A stretch of 64,000 nt of DNA from assembly GCF_900142135.1 (NCBI RefSeq), contig NZ_FQZU01000032.1, positions 1-64,000 of the forward strand, in the 5' to 3' direction. The DNA comes from Desulfatibacillum alkenivorans DSM 16219 (GTDB lineage Bacteria; Desulfobacterota; Desulfobacteria; Desulfobacterales; Desulfatibacillaceae). Below the pieces are notes generated by a model. The model was not told where the DNA came from, searched no databases, and saw only the letters and a list, made by a program, of their open reading frames with translations. Below, one piece after another: positions 25,301 to 32,669 of the stretch. A program made the translations under genes and the position numbers. Numbering within the stretch: position 1 is the stretch's first letter; each line of letters begins with the position of its first letter.

Positions 25301-26123
25301 GCGCCGCGTCGAAAATGTAATCGGTGTTGCTGAAATCCAGGGGCCAGATCGGGTCGGAGGCCGCCCTGTGGGAGTAGTGGGCGATATTTTTCAGGTGAAG
25401 GTTGAATTGTTCTATCTCGGATCTGAATACGATGAATCTGCTTTTGGCGTCTTTCATCAATGCGAGGTTTTTTTTCGCCTTTTTAATGAGCAGTTCCACC
25501 TCGGATTTGAACAAATCCGTGTTCAAGGATTGCAGATTGGCGTTTTCCACCGCCGTGTAATCCTCAATGAACTGGTTCATGCCTTCCCAGGCGTCCTTGA
25601 TAAGTCCCGGCGCATCCACAGACATCGCGTCTTTGATTACCGAACCCACGTTTTGAAAGGTGTTTTTTACGCCTTTTAAAACCGCAAAGGATTTATCCTG
25701 AAAGTCCAATGTACGCATGGCGGGGATTCCCTTGAGGCCGTCCTCGGCGTTTTGGAGGGAGTCCGCGGCCGTTTGGATCAAGTCGTCCCAATACTCCGAG
25801 GTGAACTGGACGCCTAAATCAATGTTTATTTGAGGAGGCGTGTAAGAAGGGTCTTCCCGCCGCACCTCCTGCACTTTATCGTAAAAGGCCGTTTGGAGAT
25901 TATTCTCGATGTAATCATTCAACTCTTCGAGTTTGTCAAAGGCCTGCTCCAGATTTTTAGCATGGGTAAGGCTTTTGATTTCTTCGGCGCGGGCGTCTAT
26001 CTCCGTGCAAACCGCATTGATTTGGGTGCGCGCTGAAGCGGCATCTGCCAGGGAATTTTGAGGGGAAACCAAGAGAAATGACGAGACAATCGCCGCCACA
26101 GCCAGAAACAAACGGATCCGCAT
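19395..26123 (-). CDS. Giant secreted protein with Ig-like domains, TolB-like propeller and C-terminal dockerin
   Basis: The protein has 2242 residues and starts with a signal peptide (MRIRLFLAVAAIVSSFLLV, cleavage near ALADA-like SLADA). Residues about 30-750 are mostly helical and of unknown fold. Big_5-type Ig-like domains follow near 765-875, 1325-1440 and 1445-1545, each ending in a W/TFTTE-like strand. Repeated SPDG motifs at 1550-1860 indicate a TolB/WD40-like propeller. A calcium-binding thrombospondin-3-like stretch (DPDNDGLSNAEE, DTDGDLAPDGEE) lies near 1965-2030, then a BIG2-like domain. The last 55 residues are a dockerin type I pair (DLNGDSLVTLEDAILAVQ and DANNDGAADMRDALFVLQ). 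No cohesin is seen in this window. It is probably a cell-surface or released protein; a ligand is not evident. Confidence 0.82.
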   Translation of the reverse strand: MRIRLFLAVAAIVSSFLLVSPQNSLADAASARTQINAVCTEIDARAEEIKSLTHAKNLEQAFDKLEELNDYIENNLQTAFYDKVQEVRREDPSYTPPQINIDLGVQFTSEYWDDLIQTAADSLQNAEDGLKGIPAMRTLDFQDKSFAVLKGVKNTFQNVGSVIKDAMSVDAPGLIKDAWEGMNQFIEDYTAVENANLQSLNTDLFKSEVELLIKKAKKNLALMKDAKSRFIVFRSEIEQFNLHLKNIAHYSHRAASDPIWPLDFSNTDYIFDAAPYQNALDALSADFAAEEFCWSEFNKIYNGIMAEALAEKNQVVNNINDSGEPQENKNVYLNDVSANWTWLSNYAQTMLDGYNAARAQAVADHDALQAVLDGLEAQINASAESYWDKSGFPSEDLDVFDEQALGIVQTNLPGFSGPSPYYLTREYDPAFPLSESVYSYEMPSQTPDINDYTFRTYPESLEKLAKAYQVMAEAGLETNSERIYSGSGSPVAHFALSPLTQDLMDMVWDNVEALETQAANYAAFMEGKHGLLTDIEDKKTAWDAAVQALADHADANWMHLCTSGDDEWGGAQQTWDATHFDVYMADLDYDFGATMAQRAVESADDYLQGQSDFNQDLAAADELLNRMKNDATLRTMVQFIVSDYTSLPAFPSEQGYLDFLKELEYVAAFYNLSDMERVMDIRSDAKALFQQIFANPSSLNGWMQQRNPYCVMPENEETLQDLIDQAGLYNDLYMANVREGFAGWAAWARQQLQLYWPETSGDDIRPSLVHHTPGLNSEGVSVYQTIRAVFNEAMDASTLVSPNAIIQANGVSKPFTGRYDEATKTFYMYPGSLLPGTVYTVTFGEGCTDQAGNPLVEKSWSFTTESFAAGTLPPTIEITGVEDGAAYTDPVTIGIQVSAGPYQAALWRNGEAPQSIIDGAQVSARGRYDLLVKADQGGSRSLSFTIGAPVEDAAMDIAQEYAAPALPRTISSSEYVAVGMRYKVMGMHYYYISGGKIYLFNLLTGEDSLLFDAGYYYITEGGVNADPTTYCSFLDISEPWVLYPENTGGEAPGMDPADKTFSLFLYNTEDGTTTPVPTGSASVTSGFIHGNTVVWIDFSGADPVIRLWEAGSPQPVDLHTLTGLEDWQDPVLSGFDGNHAVFEISDGGDYVTTDTDGEDGPDYRVPKGESLHSLDVRTLALTDLVSRDPDNPVRVDKAAVVYGRAVALVYTMHGTINGMFWENTCDSSKLLVYHLDAGATFTVSMQPQVWPFQISESLVYFQERINAPPYNMSAAQQSADMIPTAYDLLTHRTYPVDLGSTSGHFQLFGDYLVSYDDTPRIVALGAGTSAVTVTDKTPAEGAVDVSTTADITVSFSGPMDPAALTNEWIALTRVDADGNFMARDPVTISYDSDADVLTLNPGQLVSAANYRVHIAGQVLDATGAALGVPVYWGFSTEDVDGPIFTGSIPESGSKALPPGGAVKLLFNEAVDDDTAQAGVTLLQGAASVPFSAYADNAGVLTITPSSALTASTTYTVEMDGDLTDTAGNGLSANSVITFTTMAVTPLNVSGTLDYADAMMGGIYEITMPDGNSVQLSSSAQDVVSSPDGSCLYFMSGNLQVWNRQTQALTTVDNSFPSRFTPDFTSNGARIIYARNRDGLVGQEIISNSLAGDDPQVLVTVLDGDVTSLELSPDGAKIAYALNISFSDPTQVRVFTFATQEEEVYVGGDAPCWSPDGSVIYAFAKSSDTNNQKAIVSLTPNMAFVEKICGVDSHASPALSPSGNFLAFFTDNGLSLASLTTGNQELVMACSQPNMGTIRLFWTADESGIVTPAWGVESSNHVGAYAVNLGARSVSVITSVNGGMPAMPMDFRETGGQSAPAPVVIQVSNTSTGGVPSAALDWSSYSDGLAASFKVYSAPQPFFTVDGMTPLAIQQATTFVDSQAQFGEPVYYAVTPVTGAGAERKLVEPFGPVILDDQDGLNDAWERLYFNSLAQAGTDDPDNDGLSNAEEAVLGTNPTLKDTDGDLAPDGEEIARGMNPLVKDVAPIVLTAPSADLAVEQSMDLTVSGGSGAYTFSSDDGAVAAVNAQGRVSGLTAGTANLKAEDAVFTGLESNSVGLNVVSNLFGIYPPGPYVMQKNGYLDLKAEGGSGFYSWSLSDETLASLSELGSQCRATSLGELGTFTITVSDDLETERDPDTAEVTVEEIPGDLNGDSLVTLEDAILAVQVVSGYDPASGVNLSGDANNDGAADMRDALFVLQHVQ

Positions 26124-26390
26124 GGTTCAGTCGCCTTAAAACAAAAAATTGTAGGAAAATGTCGAAAGCATAGTAGAGGGTGCGAGAGGAATGTGTACAT
26201 CAGAATGCCAACAAATACAACTCTACCAGGTTTTGGTTTGATATGTCAGCGGACGAAACTTCGGGAGGAAAAAATAGTGATTCTATGGACTCAGATTACG
26301 GAAAGAAGGCCGTGGATTATTGAAAAAAATATGAATTTTTCAGCTCTTGAATAAACATTTTCAATGAAAAAATTTTACGTTCCGGCTTGA

Positions 26391-29120
26391 TTATTTTTCC
26401 TGATCCAAAATGCTGCGGAGCATCTCCGCCAAGTCCTTTCGTAAAACCGGCTTTAGCAGATATCCTTCAATTCCAATGGCTTTTGCCACTTTTTCGTCGA
26501 TTTTCTCGTTGAAGCCCGTGCAGATGACCGCAGGTATGTCAGGGCGTATGGCCGAAATCTCCTTTATAAGCAAGTCTCCGGTCATATGCGGCATGGTCAT
26601 GTCCGTCATGACCAGATCGATTTCCGAGGAATTATGGCGAAAATGGTCCAAAGCATCCAGGCTGTTCGTAAAGCAGCATACTTCATAGCCCAGGCGATTC
26701 AACATTTTTCCCACGGTGTTGACCACAGGCTCTTCGTCATCGACCAGCATAATCCTCTCGTTGCCGGAAGGTATGCGCTCGCCGGGAGCAGCCAGGGCCT
26801 GTTCCTCCGACTTTTTCATTAAAGGAAGAAAAATATCGACCACGGTCCCTTTGCCGGGTTTGCTTTTGATTTTTATCTCTCCCCGGTGGTCCTTAATAAT
26901 GCCATGAACCACGGCGAGCCCCAGGCCGGTGCCTTTTCCGGTTCCTTTTGTGGTGAAATAGGGCTCAAATATTCTATCCATTATAGCCGGATCCACGCCG
27001 ACGCCGTTATCTGCAATGCTTATTAAGGCAAAGCGGCCGGGGGGCAGGTTATGATCGGTAAGATCCTCTTTTTCCAATCGGCATTCCCTGAGGCTGACAA
27101 AAATGGAGCCGCCCTGGTCCTGCACTGCATGGTACGCGTTTGTAATGAGGTTCATGACCACCTGATGCATCTGGGTGGGATCGGCCATAACCACGCCGCA
27201 GTCGGGCAATATATCGCTTGTGATTTCAATATCGGCGGGAATAGTTGACCGGCTAAGATTCACGGCTTCCTTCAAAACCTGTTGCAGCAGCGAAGGCTGT
27301 TTTTTGGGCTCCGCCTTTCTGCTGAAAGCCAGGATTTGTTTGACCAGTTCGCTGCCCCGTTTCGAGGCCTTAAAGATTTCGCGCACGCATTGCCATTCCG
27401 AACCGTCTTTGGGCAAGTCCTCCAATAAAAGTTCAGACATGCCTAGAATGGGAAACAGAAGATTGTTGAAATCGTGGGCTATGCCGCCGGCCAGAGTTCC
27501 AATGGATTCTATTTTCTGCGTCTTTTGAAGCTGCCTTTCAATCCGCCTTCTTTCGGTCATATCCACGATGACGCCCCGAAGGCCGGCGGGCTGATCGTTG
27601 GCGAAAATGGGGCTGGTATGGAATAGAACGGGAAAGGTGGAGCCGTCTTTGCGTATGGCCGTATACTCGTTGACGCCTACGCTTTTTCCAGCGAATTTGG
27701 CCAGGATGTTTTCCACGGCTTTGGGCCTGTCTTCCGGGCTGATCATATCCAGGCCGTTCAATCCGTTTTTGAAATCCTCCTCGGTGTAGCCGAACATTTT
27801 GTAGGCTTGACGGTTGACAAAGGTCAGCCTGATTTCCCCGTTGGTTTCAAAAACGGTTTCCGGCAGCATTTCCGAAAGCTCCCTGAACCGGGCTTCGCTT
27901 TTTTGCAGGGCCTGTTCAGCCTGCTTGCGTTCGGTGATGTCCGTTGCAAAGCCTTCAATAAGGAAGGCGCCGCCCTTGCGGGAAGCCGTAATCCGGGCGT
28001 CCATATTCAGCCATTTTTTTTCGCCGCCGGGCAGCTTGGCTTCGTACTCAAAATTCTTTACAGAGCCGTTTTTCTGCAGCAGTCGGATAAATTCCCGGCG
28101 CCTCTCGGGATCTGCATAAAGCTGTTCGCCCAGGTTGGAGTAATAGGCCAAAGCGCCTTCCACGGCGTCAAATCCCAGGATGCGGGCCATGGCGGTATTG
28201 CACAATGCCACCCCTCCCTTGGAATCCGTGCGGAAAATGCCCGCAGGAGCGTTTTCAAACAGGCTCCTGTATTTTTCCTCGCTCTCCTGCAGGGCGGCCT
28301 CCGCATTCTTGCGCGCCGTAATATCCCGGCTTACGCCGGAAAACGAGACGGGCTCTCCGTTTTCATTCCGCCGCATGACCGCGTTGATTTCCATCCATAT
28401 GGCTTGACCGTTCCTGCTGCGATGGGGAGCTTCCAGCATTACCCTGTCCGGGCTGTTTTCATCCCGGATCAGTTTTCTGAAAACCGAGAGGACTTCTTCC
28501 CGTTCTTCAGGCGCGAAAAGGAGGTCTAATTTGCTTCCCATGGCTTCCTCCTGATTGTAGCCCAGGATTCGCGTCACGGATCTGGAGCAATAGGTGAAAA
28601 CCATATCTGCAATGTCAAAGGTCCAGACGATGTCGTTGGAATCCTCCACGAGAAGCCGATACCTCTCCTCGCTTTCCAAGAGGATTTGTTCGGCCTTTTT
28701 TCTTTCGGTAATATCCTCCACAATTCCCACGCCGCCGCACACATCATTATCCCGGAATCGATAGGGCGAAAAGTGAACCCGGATGGGAGTCACTTTTTCG
28801 GCGGTCACGGACCGGTAATCCCCTTTATAATACCCTTGCCGGTTGTTTAACGCCTCTCTGACGGCGTGGACGAATTTTTCGTCCCGCAAGTGCAGCATAT
28901 TAAGGCCGATTAAAGCCTTTTTACTGGAGCCGATGATTTGAACGAACATGTCGTTACAGGCAGTGATGACGCCTTCCTGGTTAAAATGCAGAAAGCCCAG
29001 GGGCGCGTTTTGAAAAATCAGGCGGTATTTTTCCTCGTTTTCCCTGCGGGAATCTGCAAAGGCCCGCTCCAATTCCCTGATGCGGGCCTCCAACTCTTCA
29101 TATGTGGGTTTGCGGGACAT
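26391..29120 (-). CDS. Soluble hybrid sensor histidine kinase with four PAS domains and C-terminal receiver
   Basis: The protein has 909 residues without transmembrane segments. After a short coiled coil, four PAS/PAC units follow (about 25-145, 150-270, 280-400 and 405-525), each ending in a D.TERK/R-like motif. The kinase core has GGIAHDFNNLL (phospho-acceptor His near 547) and HATPase boxes NLITNAYHAV, DNGVGVD and GTGLGLAVVHG. The receiver domain has VDDEEPV and the phospho-acceptor Asp in DLVMTDMTMPHMTG near 836, with a final Lys in LLKPV. It probably senses a cytoplasmic redox or small-molecule signal. No response-regulator partner with an output domain lies beside it. The ATG at 29120 has an AGGAG about 12 bases upstream. 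Confidence 0.88.
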   Translation of the reverse strand: MSRKPTYEELEARIRELERAFADSRRENEEKYRLIFQNAPLGFLHFNQEGVITACNDMFVQIIGSSKKALIGLNMLHLRDEKFVHAVREALNNRQGYYKGDYRSVTAEKVTPIRVHFSPYRFRDNDVCGGVGIVEDITERKKAEQILLESEERYRLLVEDSNDIVWTFDIADMVFTYCSRSVTRILGYNQEEAMGSKLDLLFAPEEREEVLSVFRKLIRDENSPDRVMLEAPHRSRNGQAIWMEINAVMRRNENGEPVSFSGVSRDITARKNAEAALQESEEKYRSLFENAPAGIFRTDSKGGVALCNTAMARILGFDAVEGALAYYSNLGEQLYADPERRREFIRLLQKNGSVKNFEYEAKLPGGEKKWLNMDARITASRKGGAFLIEGFATDITERKQAEQALQKSEARFRELSEMLPETVFETNGEIRLTFVNRQAYKMFGYTEEDFKNGLNGLDMISPEDRPKAVENILAKFAGKSVGVNEYTAIRKDGSTFPVLFHTSPIFANDQPAGLRGVIVDMTERRRIERQLQKTQKIESIGTLAGGIAHDFNNLLFPILGMSELLLEDLPKDGSEWQCVREIFKASKRGSELVKQILAFSRKAEPKKQPSLLQQVLKEAVNLSRSTIPADIEITSDILPDCGVVMADPTQMHQVVMNLITNAYHAVQDQGGSIFVSLRECRLEKEDLTDHNLPPGRFALISIADNGVGVDPAIMDRIFEPYFTTKGTGKGTGLGLAVVHGIIKDHRGEIKIKSKPGKGTVVDIFLPLMKKSEEQALAAPGERIPSGNERIMLVDDEEPVVNTVGKMLNRLGYEVCCFTNSLDALDHFRHNSSEIDLVMTDMTMPHMTGDLLIKEISAIRPDIPAVICTGFNEKIDEKVAKAIGIEGYLLKPVLRKDLAEMLRSILDQEK

Positions 29121-29394
29121 GCTGTTTGCAGACTCCTGTCAAAACGCCGCACTTCGGCGCAGTCTATAATGGGAAAGAGGAAGCAGGGTCGTCTTTCCGC
29201 AAAAAGACATCTCCCTTTTTTCGAAAATGGACCCAAATATTCAATAATAGCGGATTCAAAACTGGGGGTCAAAGAAATTTGTTGTGATTTCAGGGGCCGT
29301 GATACGTATTTGCTGCATCAAAATTGGAAGCCTTTGGAATGCGTATAGGGAAGTAAAGCCGTTTTTCCCAAAAGCATAAGCGTTTTGAATTCGC

Positions 29395-30825
29395 CTAAAG
29401 CGCTTGCGTCAACCAGCTTCCCTTTTCACGCAGTTGCAGATAGAGGGATTCCGCGTTGGCCAGCAGGACCGGGTCGTATGGGTCGAGAACCTTCCGGACT
29501 CCGCTGCGGATGGGGTTCTGCCTCCCCATGGGCTGCGTAATTTTCGCCATTTTTCCCAAATTTTCCAAGGCGGTCGCGGGGTTTTTACACAGGTCTTCGT
29601 AGCAGACCAGGCGCGCATTCACATCGTTGCTTTTAGGATAAAGAAACCCATAGGCGTCTATCCACAACCGCAGCCAATAGTCCAGGGCAAGGGGGGCGCC
29701 TTTGGCTTGCGCCTCTTCAGAAAACCGGAACGGGCGATGACCGCCGCCGAACTCATGGTGGGCCAGCCAGATCATGTACTTCAGGGCGAAAGCGTCCTGC
29801 TTCTGGCTTTTGAGGAACAGGCGATGCTGGTTCATCAAAGAGGCTGCGTGCGTTAAAGGATGGCGAAATGGAATGAGGATGACCGCGTTGGGAAAGGACT
29901 CCCGAACGGCGTCCAGCCGCAGGATATTATTATTATTTTTGGATAGGTACCTGCCTTCGGCGTTTTCATGGGCGCAAAGAATGGAGGCGATGTAAGCCCG
30001 GAATTTTTCCACGGTTTCCTTATCCGCCTGCATGGGGGAAAGGTGGTCGGAATGGAGGTATTTTTCAGCGCAAAAGGTTTTCCAAAAGACTTCCTCCAGG
30101 GCTTCCGGGCTGTCAAAATCCACCAGAACGCCGTCTTTGTGGGCGCGCTCCTTTTTTTCCATGTCTTTTCTGGAGCCGGCGCTCAGCTTCTTCCACAAGT
30201 TAGGCGCCAGAACAAAGGGCATGTCCCGATAGGTGAGGGAGCAAAAATCCCCGCTTTCGTACAAAAGCCGCATGAGCAGGGTGGTGCCGGCCCTGGCCAG
30301 GCCCGAGACGAATACGTGCCCCCTCTGATCGTCCGGCTTGCATTTTACGGAGGCCTGCTCCACGTCGAACGAAGCTTCGCGTATGATCCGGGGCCCCAAA
30401 GCAAGGTGATGCAGCAGCCTGGACGAGGCGGAATAGTCCTGATTTTCCTTGCCTGAGGATCTGAATGCAAGGCGTATAGGCAGATATGCGACGGAAAGAA
30501 CCGTGGAGAATATCAGGCCCTTGGGGCTGATGAAAAAGGGAGGGATCGCCGGATCAAGGCGGCCGCCCAGATAGTACAATAAAAGAGCGGGGGTGAAGAT
30601 CAGAAAAATCAATCCTCCCAGCTTGAGGGAGGCGGCGAACATTCTGCCGGCATAATAAAGCAGGAGTTTTTCCTTCCAATGGTCCGAAACCCCTTTTCGG
30701 TTTACGGTCCCCAACGAAACCGTCATGCATTCCTGCACTCGCCCCGCCGTTTTTTCTATGTGCACAATCAGGGCGATTTCTATGCAAATTGCAATACACA
30801 GGCTTACGGCGAGGTAGGGAATCAC
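29395..30825 (-). CDS. PAPS-dependent sulfotransferase family protein, membrane-anchored
   Basis: The protein has 476 residues and starts with GTG at 30825, which overlaps the stop of the small upstream gene by four bases (GTGA) and has GGAAGAA upstream. The N-terminus has a transmembrane segment (about 1-22) and two more hydrophobic stretches at about 68-90 and 100-120. HVFVSGLARAGTTLLMRLL (about 170) is the 5'-phosphosulfate binding loop of sulfotransferases, and VILIPFRHPLTHAASLMNQH fits the 3'-phosphate binding region. It should transfer sulfate from PAPS to an unknown acceptor at the membrane. It is the last gene of a cluster with arylsulfotransferase-like genes. Confidence 0.82.
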   Translation of the reverse strand: MIPYLAVSLCIAICIEIALIVHIEKTAGRVQECMTVSLGTVNRKGVSDHWKEKLLLYYAGRMFAASLKLGGLIFLIFTPALLLYYLGGRLDPAIPPFFISPKGLIFSTVLSVAYLPIRLAFRSSGKENQDYSASSRLLHHLALGPRIIREASFDVEQASVKCKPDDQRGHVFVSGLARAGTTLLMRLLYESGDFCSLTYRDMPFVLAPNLWKKLSAGSRKDMEKKERAHKDGVLVDFDSPEALEEVFWKTFCAEKYLHSDHLSPMQADKETVEKFRAYIASILCAHENAEGRYLSKNNNNILRLDAVRESFPNAVILIPFRHPLTHAASLMNQHRLFLKSQKQDAFALKYMIWLAHHEFGGGHRPFRFSEEAQAKGAPLALDYWLRLWIDAYGFLYPKSNDVNARLVCYEDLCKNPATALENLGKMAKITQPMGRQNPIRSGVRKVLDPYDPVLLANAESLYLQLREKGSWLTQAL

Positions 30826-31031
30826 TGTTCTTCCTTTTTCCTTTTGATTTTTCTAACCAGTCTTTTGATGGGATACCAAAGCACAGCAAACAAAGCCAGC
30901 AAAATAGAGGCTAATACGCCCAAAATGGTGCCAATGGCGCCCAACCCCAGGCCCGGCCCTACGTAGGCGTAGGCATTGGTCGACGCCAGCAGAAAGAACA
31001 AAACCAAAAAAAAGAGTGGAAGTTTCCTCAT
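30822..31031 (-). CDS. Small secreted/membrane protein with YVGPG motif
   Basis: The protein has 69 residues from the ATG at 31031 with AAGGAG seven bases upstream. A signal peptide (MRKLPLFFLVLFFLLASTNA) is followed by AYVGPGLGLGAIGTILG, one transmembrane helix and a strongly basic C-terminus (KRLVRKIKRKKEEQ). Small proteins with a YVGPG start after the signal peptide are widespread and of unknown function. It lies 17 bases after the arylsulfotransferase-like gene and overlaps the sulfotransferase gene by four bases, so all three should be co-transcribed. A role as a membrane partner of the sulfotransferase is inference. Confidence 0.72.
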   Translation of the reverse strand: MRKLPLFFLVLFFLLASTNAYAYVGPGLGLGAIGTILGVLASILLALFAVLWYPIKRLVRKIKRKKEEQ

Positions 31032-31048
31032 AATAGCTCCTTGCCTTA

Positions 31049-32362
31049 TTACCGGCTTTTGGTGCATGCGGATTCAAAGCGCTTGTAACTCTCTTCATCC
31101 ACAAAATAGGCGTTTACTATGGTTAAATCAAGGGCGTTGAAACGATTCACAAACCGCGACAAAACACCTCCGCTTTCGTCCAGGTGATAGAACTCCGAGT
31201 GGTTGGCCAAAAACAGCAAGGATCCGTCATCCAGAAAGCTGTAATTGCCGGTCCAGGTTCTGTGCCAGCGGAAGTCTTTTCCATCCGCCAGGATGGTGCG
31301 TTCCTTGTCGAAATTGACATATTCGATGGTGCTGTGCCGGAAGTTGGTCCGGTTATTGTAAACGGTTATGCCGTCCGGCCTCCAGAGGGGATAATGCTGG
31401 CGATTGAAATGGTCGATCCACAAAACCCTGGCTGTTTTGGGATCCACGACCATGACCGTATCAATATGCCTGAAGCTCAGCAACAGGGCGTCCGGAGGAA
31501 ACAGCGGGCACACCCCTTTGTTAACGGAAACCGTGTTGGGATGGTACGGGTCTCTCCCCCGGAAATATCCCGTCTTTTGGGCGAGATTCGGGTCTTTGTC
31601 GTCAACGGCCGACGTCTCCCGGGCTTCCTCAAAATACCGGAATTCGTCCGTAAGGGGCATACGGAGTTCCACCACGTCAGGATTGTTCATGACCAGATCG
31701 ATCATCCTGAGGATCGTGGTCACGGATTGATCCTTCTTATCCACAGACACCACGGTGTCCCATCTCCAAAGATAGAGCTTGTCTCCCCATTCGTCCATCT
31801 CATGGTGAAAACCGCTGGGCGGAATCTCCCATTTAAGATCCCCGCACCATGAATAGCATCGAAGCGCGTCCGAGTTATTGGTGATCAGGTCTCCTTCCCG
31901 GGATATGAATATGCGCCTGGACTCCTTGCTCTGGCCTAAAAAGGGCAAATGCCAGGACCGGACCACATCGCCCTTGTGGTCAATAAGAATGGCGTAAGGC
32001 GCCAGGCCGTTCGAGGCTGCTTTAAAAATCCCGTACACCATATAGTATCCGCTTGTTTTTTCGGTAAAAAAAAGCGGCAATCCTTTTTGCTCCGGATCGA
32101 AGAAATCCGGGGACAAGGGCTTTCCGTTTGCAAAGCCCGGGTGGTTGTCCGCCTCGAACTGGGCGGTGTCTTCCTTGAATTCAGCCACAACCCTGCGCGC
32201 CAGCGGCGTGTCGTCAAAGGGGTCGCCTTTGACGAAGTTCTCCACCGTAATAAGGAAGCCGTCTATCAGGCTCCAGGGAAAAATGTGGTATCTGGCGGAC
32301 AGGAAGCCCCAGGAAAACAGAAAGACGACGATTAAATACCACAATGCGATTTTTGATTTCAT
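31049..32362 (-). CDS. Arylsulfotransferase (ASST)-like protein, copy 2
   Basis: The protein has 437 residues with an uncleaved-type N-terminal membrane anchor (ALWYLIVVFLFSWGFLSA), so the body is likely periplasmic. Segments FHHEMDEWGDKLYLWRWD, DPYHPNTVSV, DALLLSFRHIDTVMVVDPKT and RQHYPLWRPDGITVYNN follow the blade pattern and histidine placement of arylsulfotransferase-type beta-propellers. Known ASST enzymes transfer sulfate between phenolic compounds without PAPS. It is very similar over its full length to the product of 32670-33986 and is probably a tandem duplicate. It is the first gene of a short operon with the YVGPG protein and the PAPS sulfotransferase. Substrate is unknown. Confidence 0.75.
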   Translation of the reverse strand: MKSKIALWYLIVVFLFSWGFLSARYHIFPWSLIDGFLITVENFVKGDPFDDTPLARRVVAEFKEDTAQFEADNHPGFANGKPLSPDFFDPEQKGLPLFFTEKTSGYYMVYGIFKAASNGLAPYAILIDHKGDVVRSWHLPFLGQSKESRRIFISREGDLITNNSDALRCYSWCGDLKWEIPPSGFHHEMDEWGDKLYLWRWDTVVSVDKKDQSVTTILRMIDLVMNNPDVVELRMPLTDEFRYFEEARETSAVDDKDPNLAQKTGYFRGRDPYHPNTVSVNKGVCPLFPPDALLLSFRHIDTVMVVDPKTARVLWIDHFNRQHYPLWRPDGITVYNNRTNFRHSTIEYVNFDKERTILADGKDFRWHRTWTGNYSFLDDGSLLFLANHSEFYHLDESGGVLSRFVNRFNALDLTIVNAYFVDEESYKRFESACTKSR

Positions 32363-32669
32363 GCTTGGAAAACCATCTGAAAACAGCGGATAGGTCCTTT
32401 CACATCATTGAGGGTATAATGCCGCCGGTCCGGGCCTTTATGTTCAAACCAATTGCCTTTGCCGCCTGTTTGGGCCCCGGAAGGCGCGGGGATGCCTGTT
32501 TAGGAGCGATTCGAACACTGAACGGGTTACCACAGGGCGCCTGAAAAAGCAAACGCCCGGCCGGGTTTTTCGGGCTTGTGAACCGGCCTTGCGCGCACTT
32601 TCCAAAGGCCGTCTTCCCCCCAAGACGCTTGCCATGCCAACCCGCTGTGTATCCAGGCCGGCAGGGGGA
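32363..32669. other. Intergenic region between the two ASST-like genes
   Basis: Apart from the terminator at 32546-32576 nothing was recognised here. A CCCGGCCGGG palindrome (32556-32565) is part of that terminator. No gene or known RNA was found. Confidence 0.5.
32546..32576 (-). terminator. Terminator after ASST-like copy 1
   Basis: On the minus strand GCCCG pairs with CGGGC across AAAAACCCGGC and is followed by GTTTGCTTTTT. It lies about 95 bases after the stop at 32670, so the next ASST-like gene probably has its own promoter. Confidence 0.6.

Noticed and set aside
23811-25679. 622-codon plus-strand frame opposite the dockerin protein gene
   Set aside because: The opposite strand encodes a signal peptide and recognisable domains in one continuous frame; the plus frame has none.
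32500-32530. Possible tRNA T-loop (GTTCGAATC on the minus strand)
   Set aside because: No acceptor stem, anticodon arm or CCA-compatible end could be placed around it.
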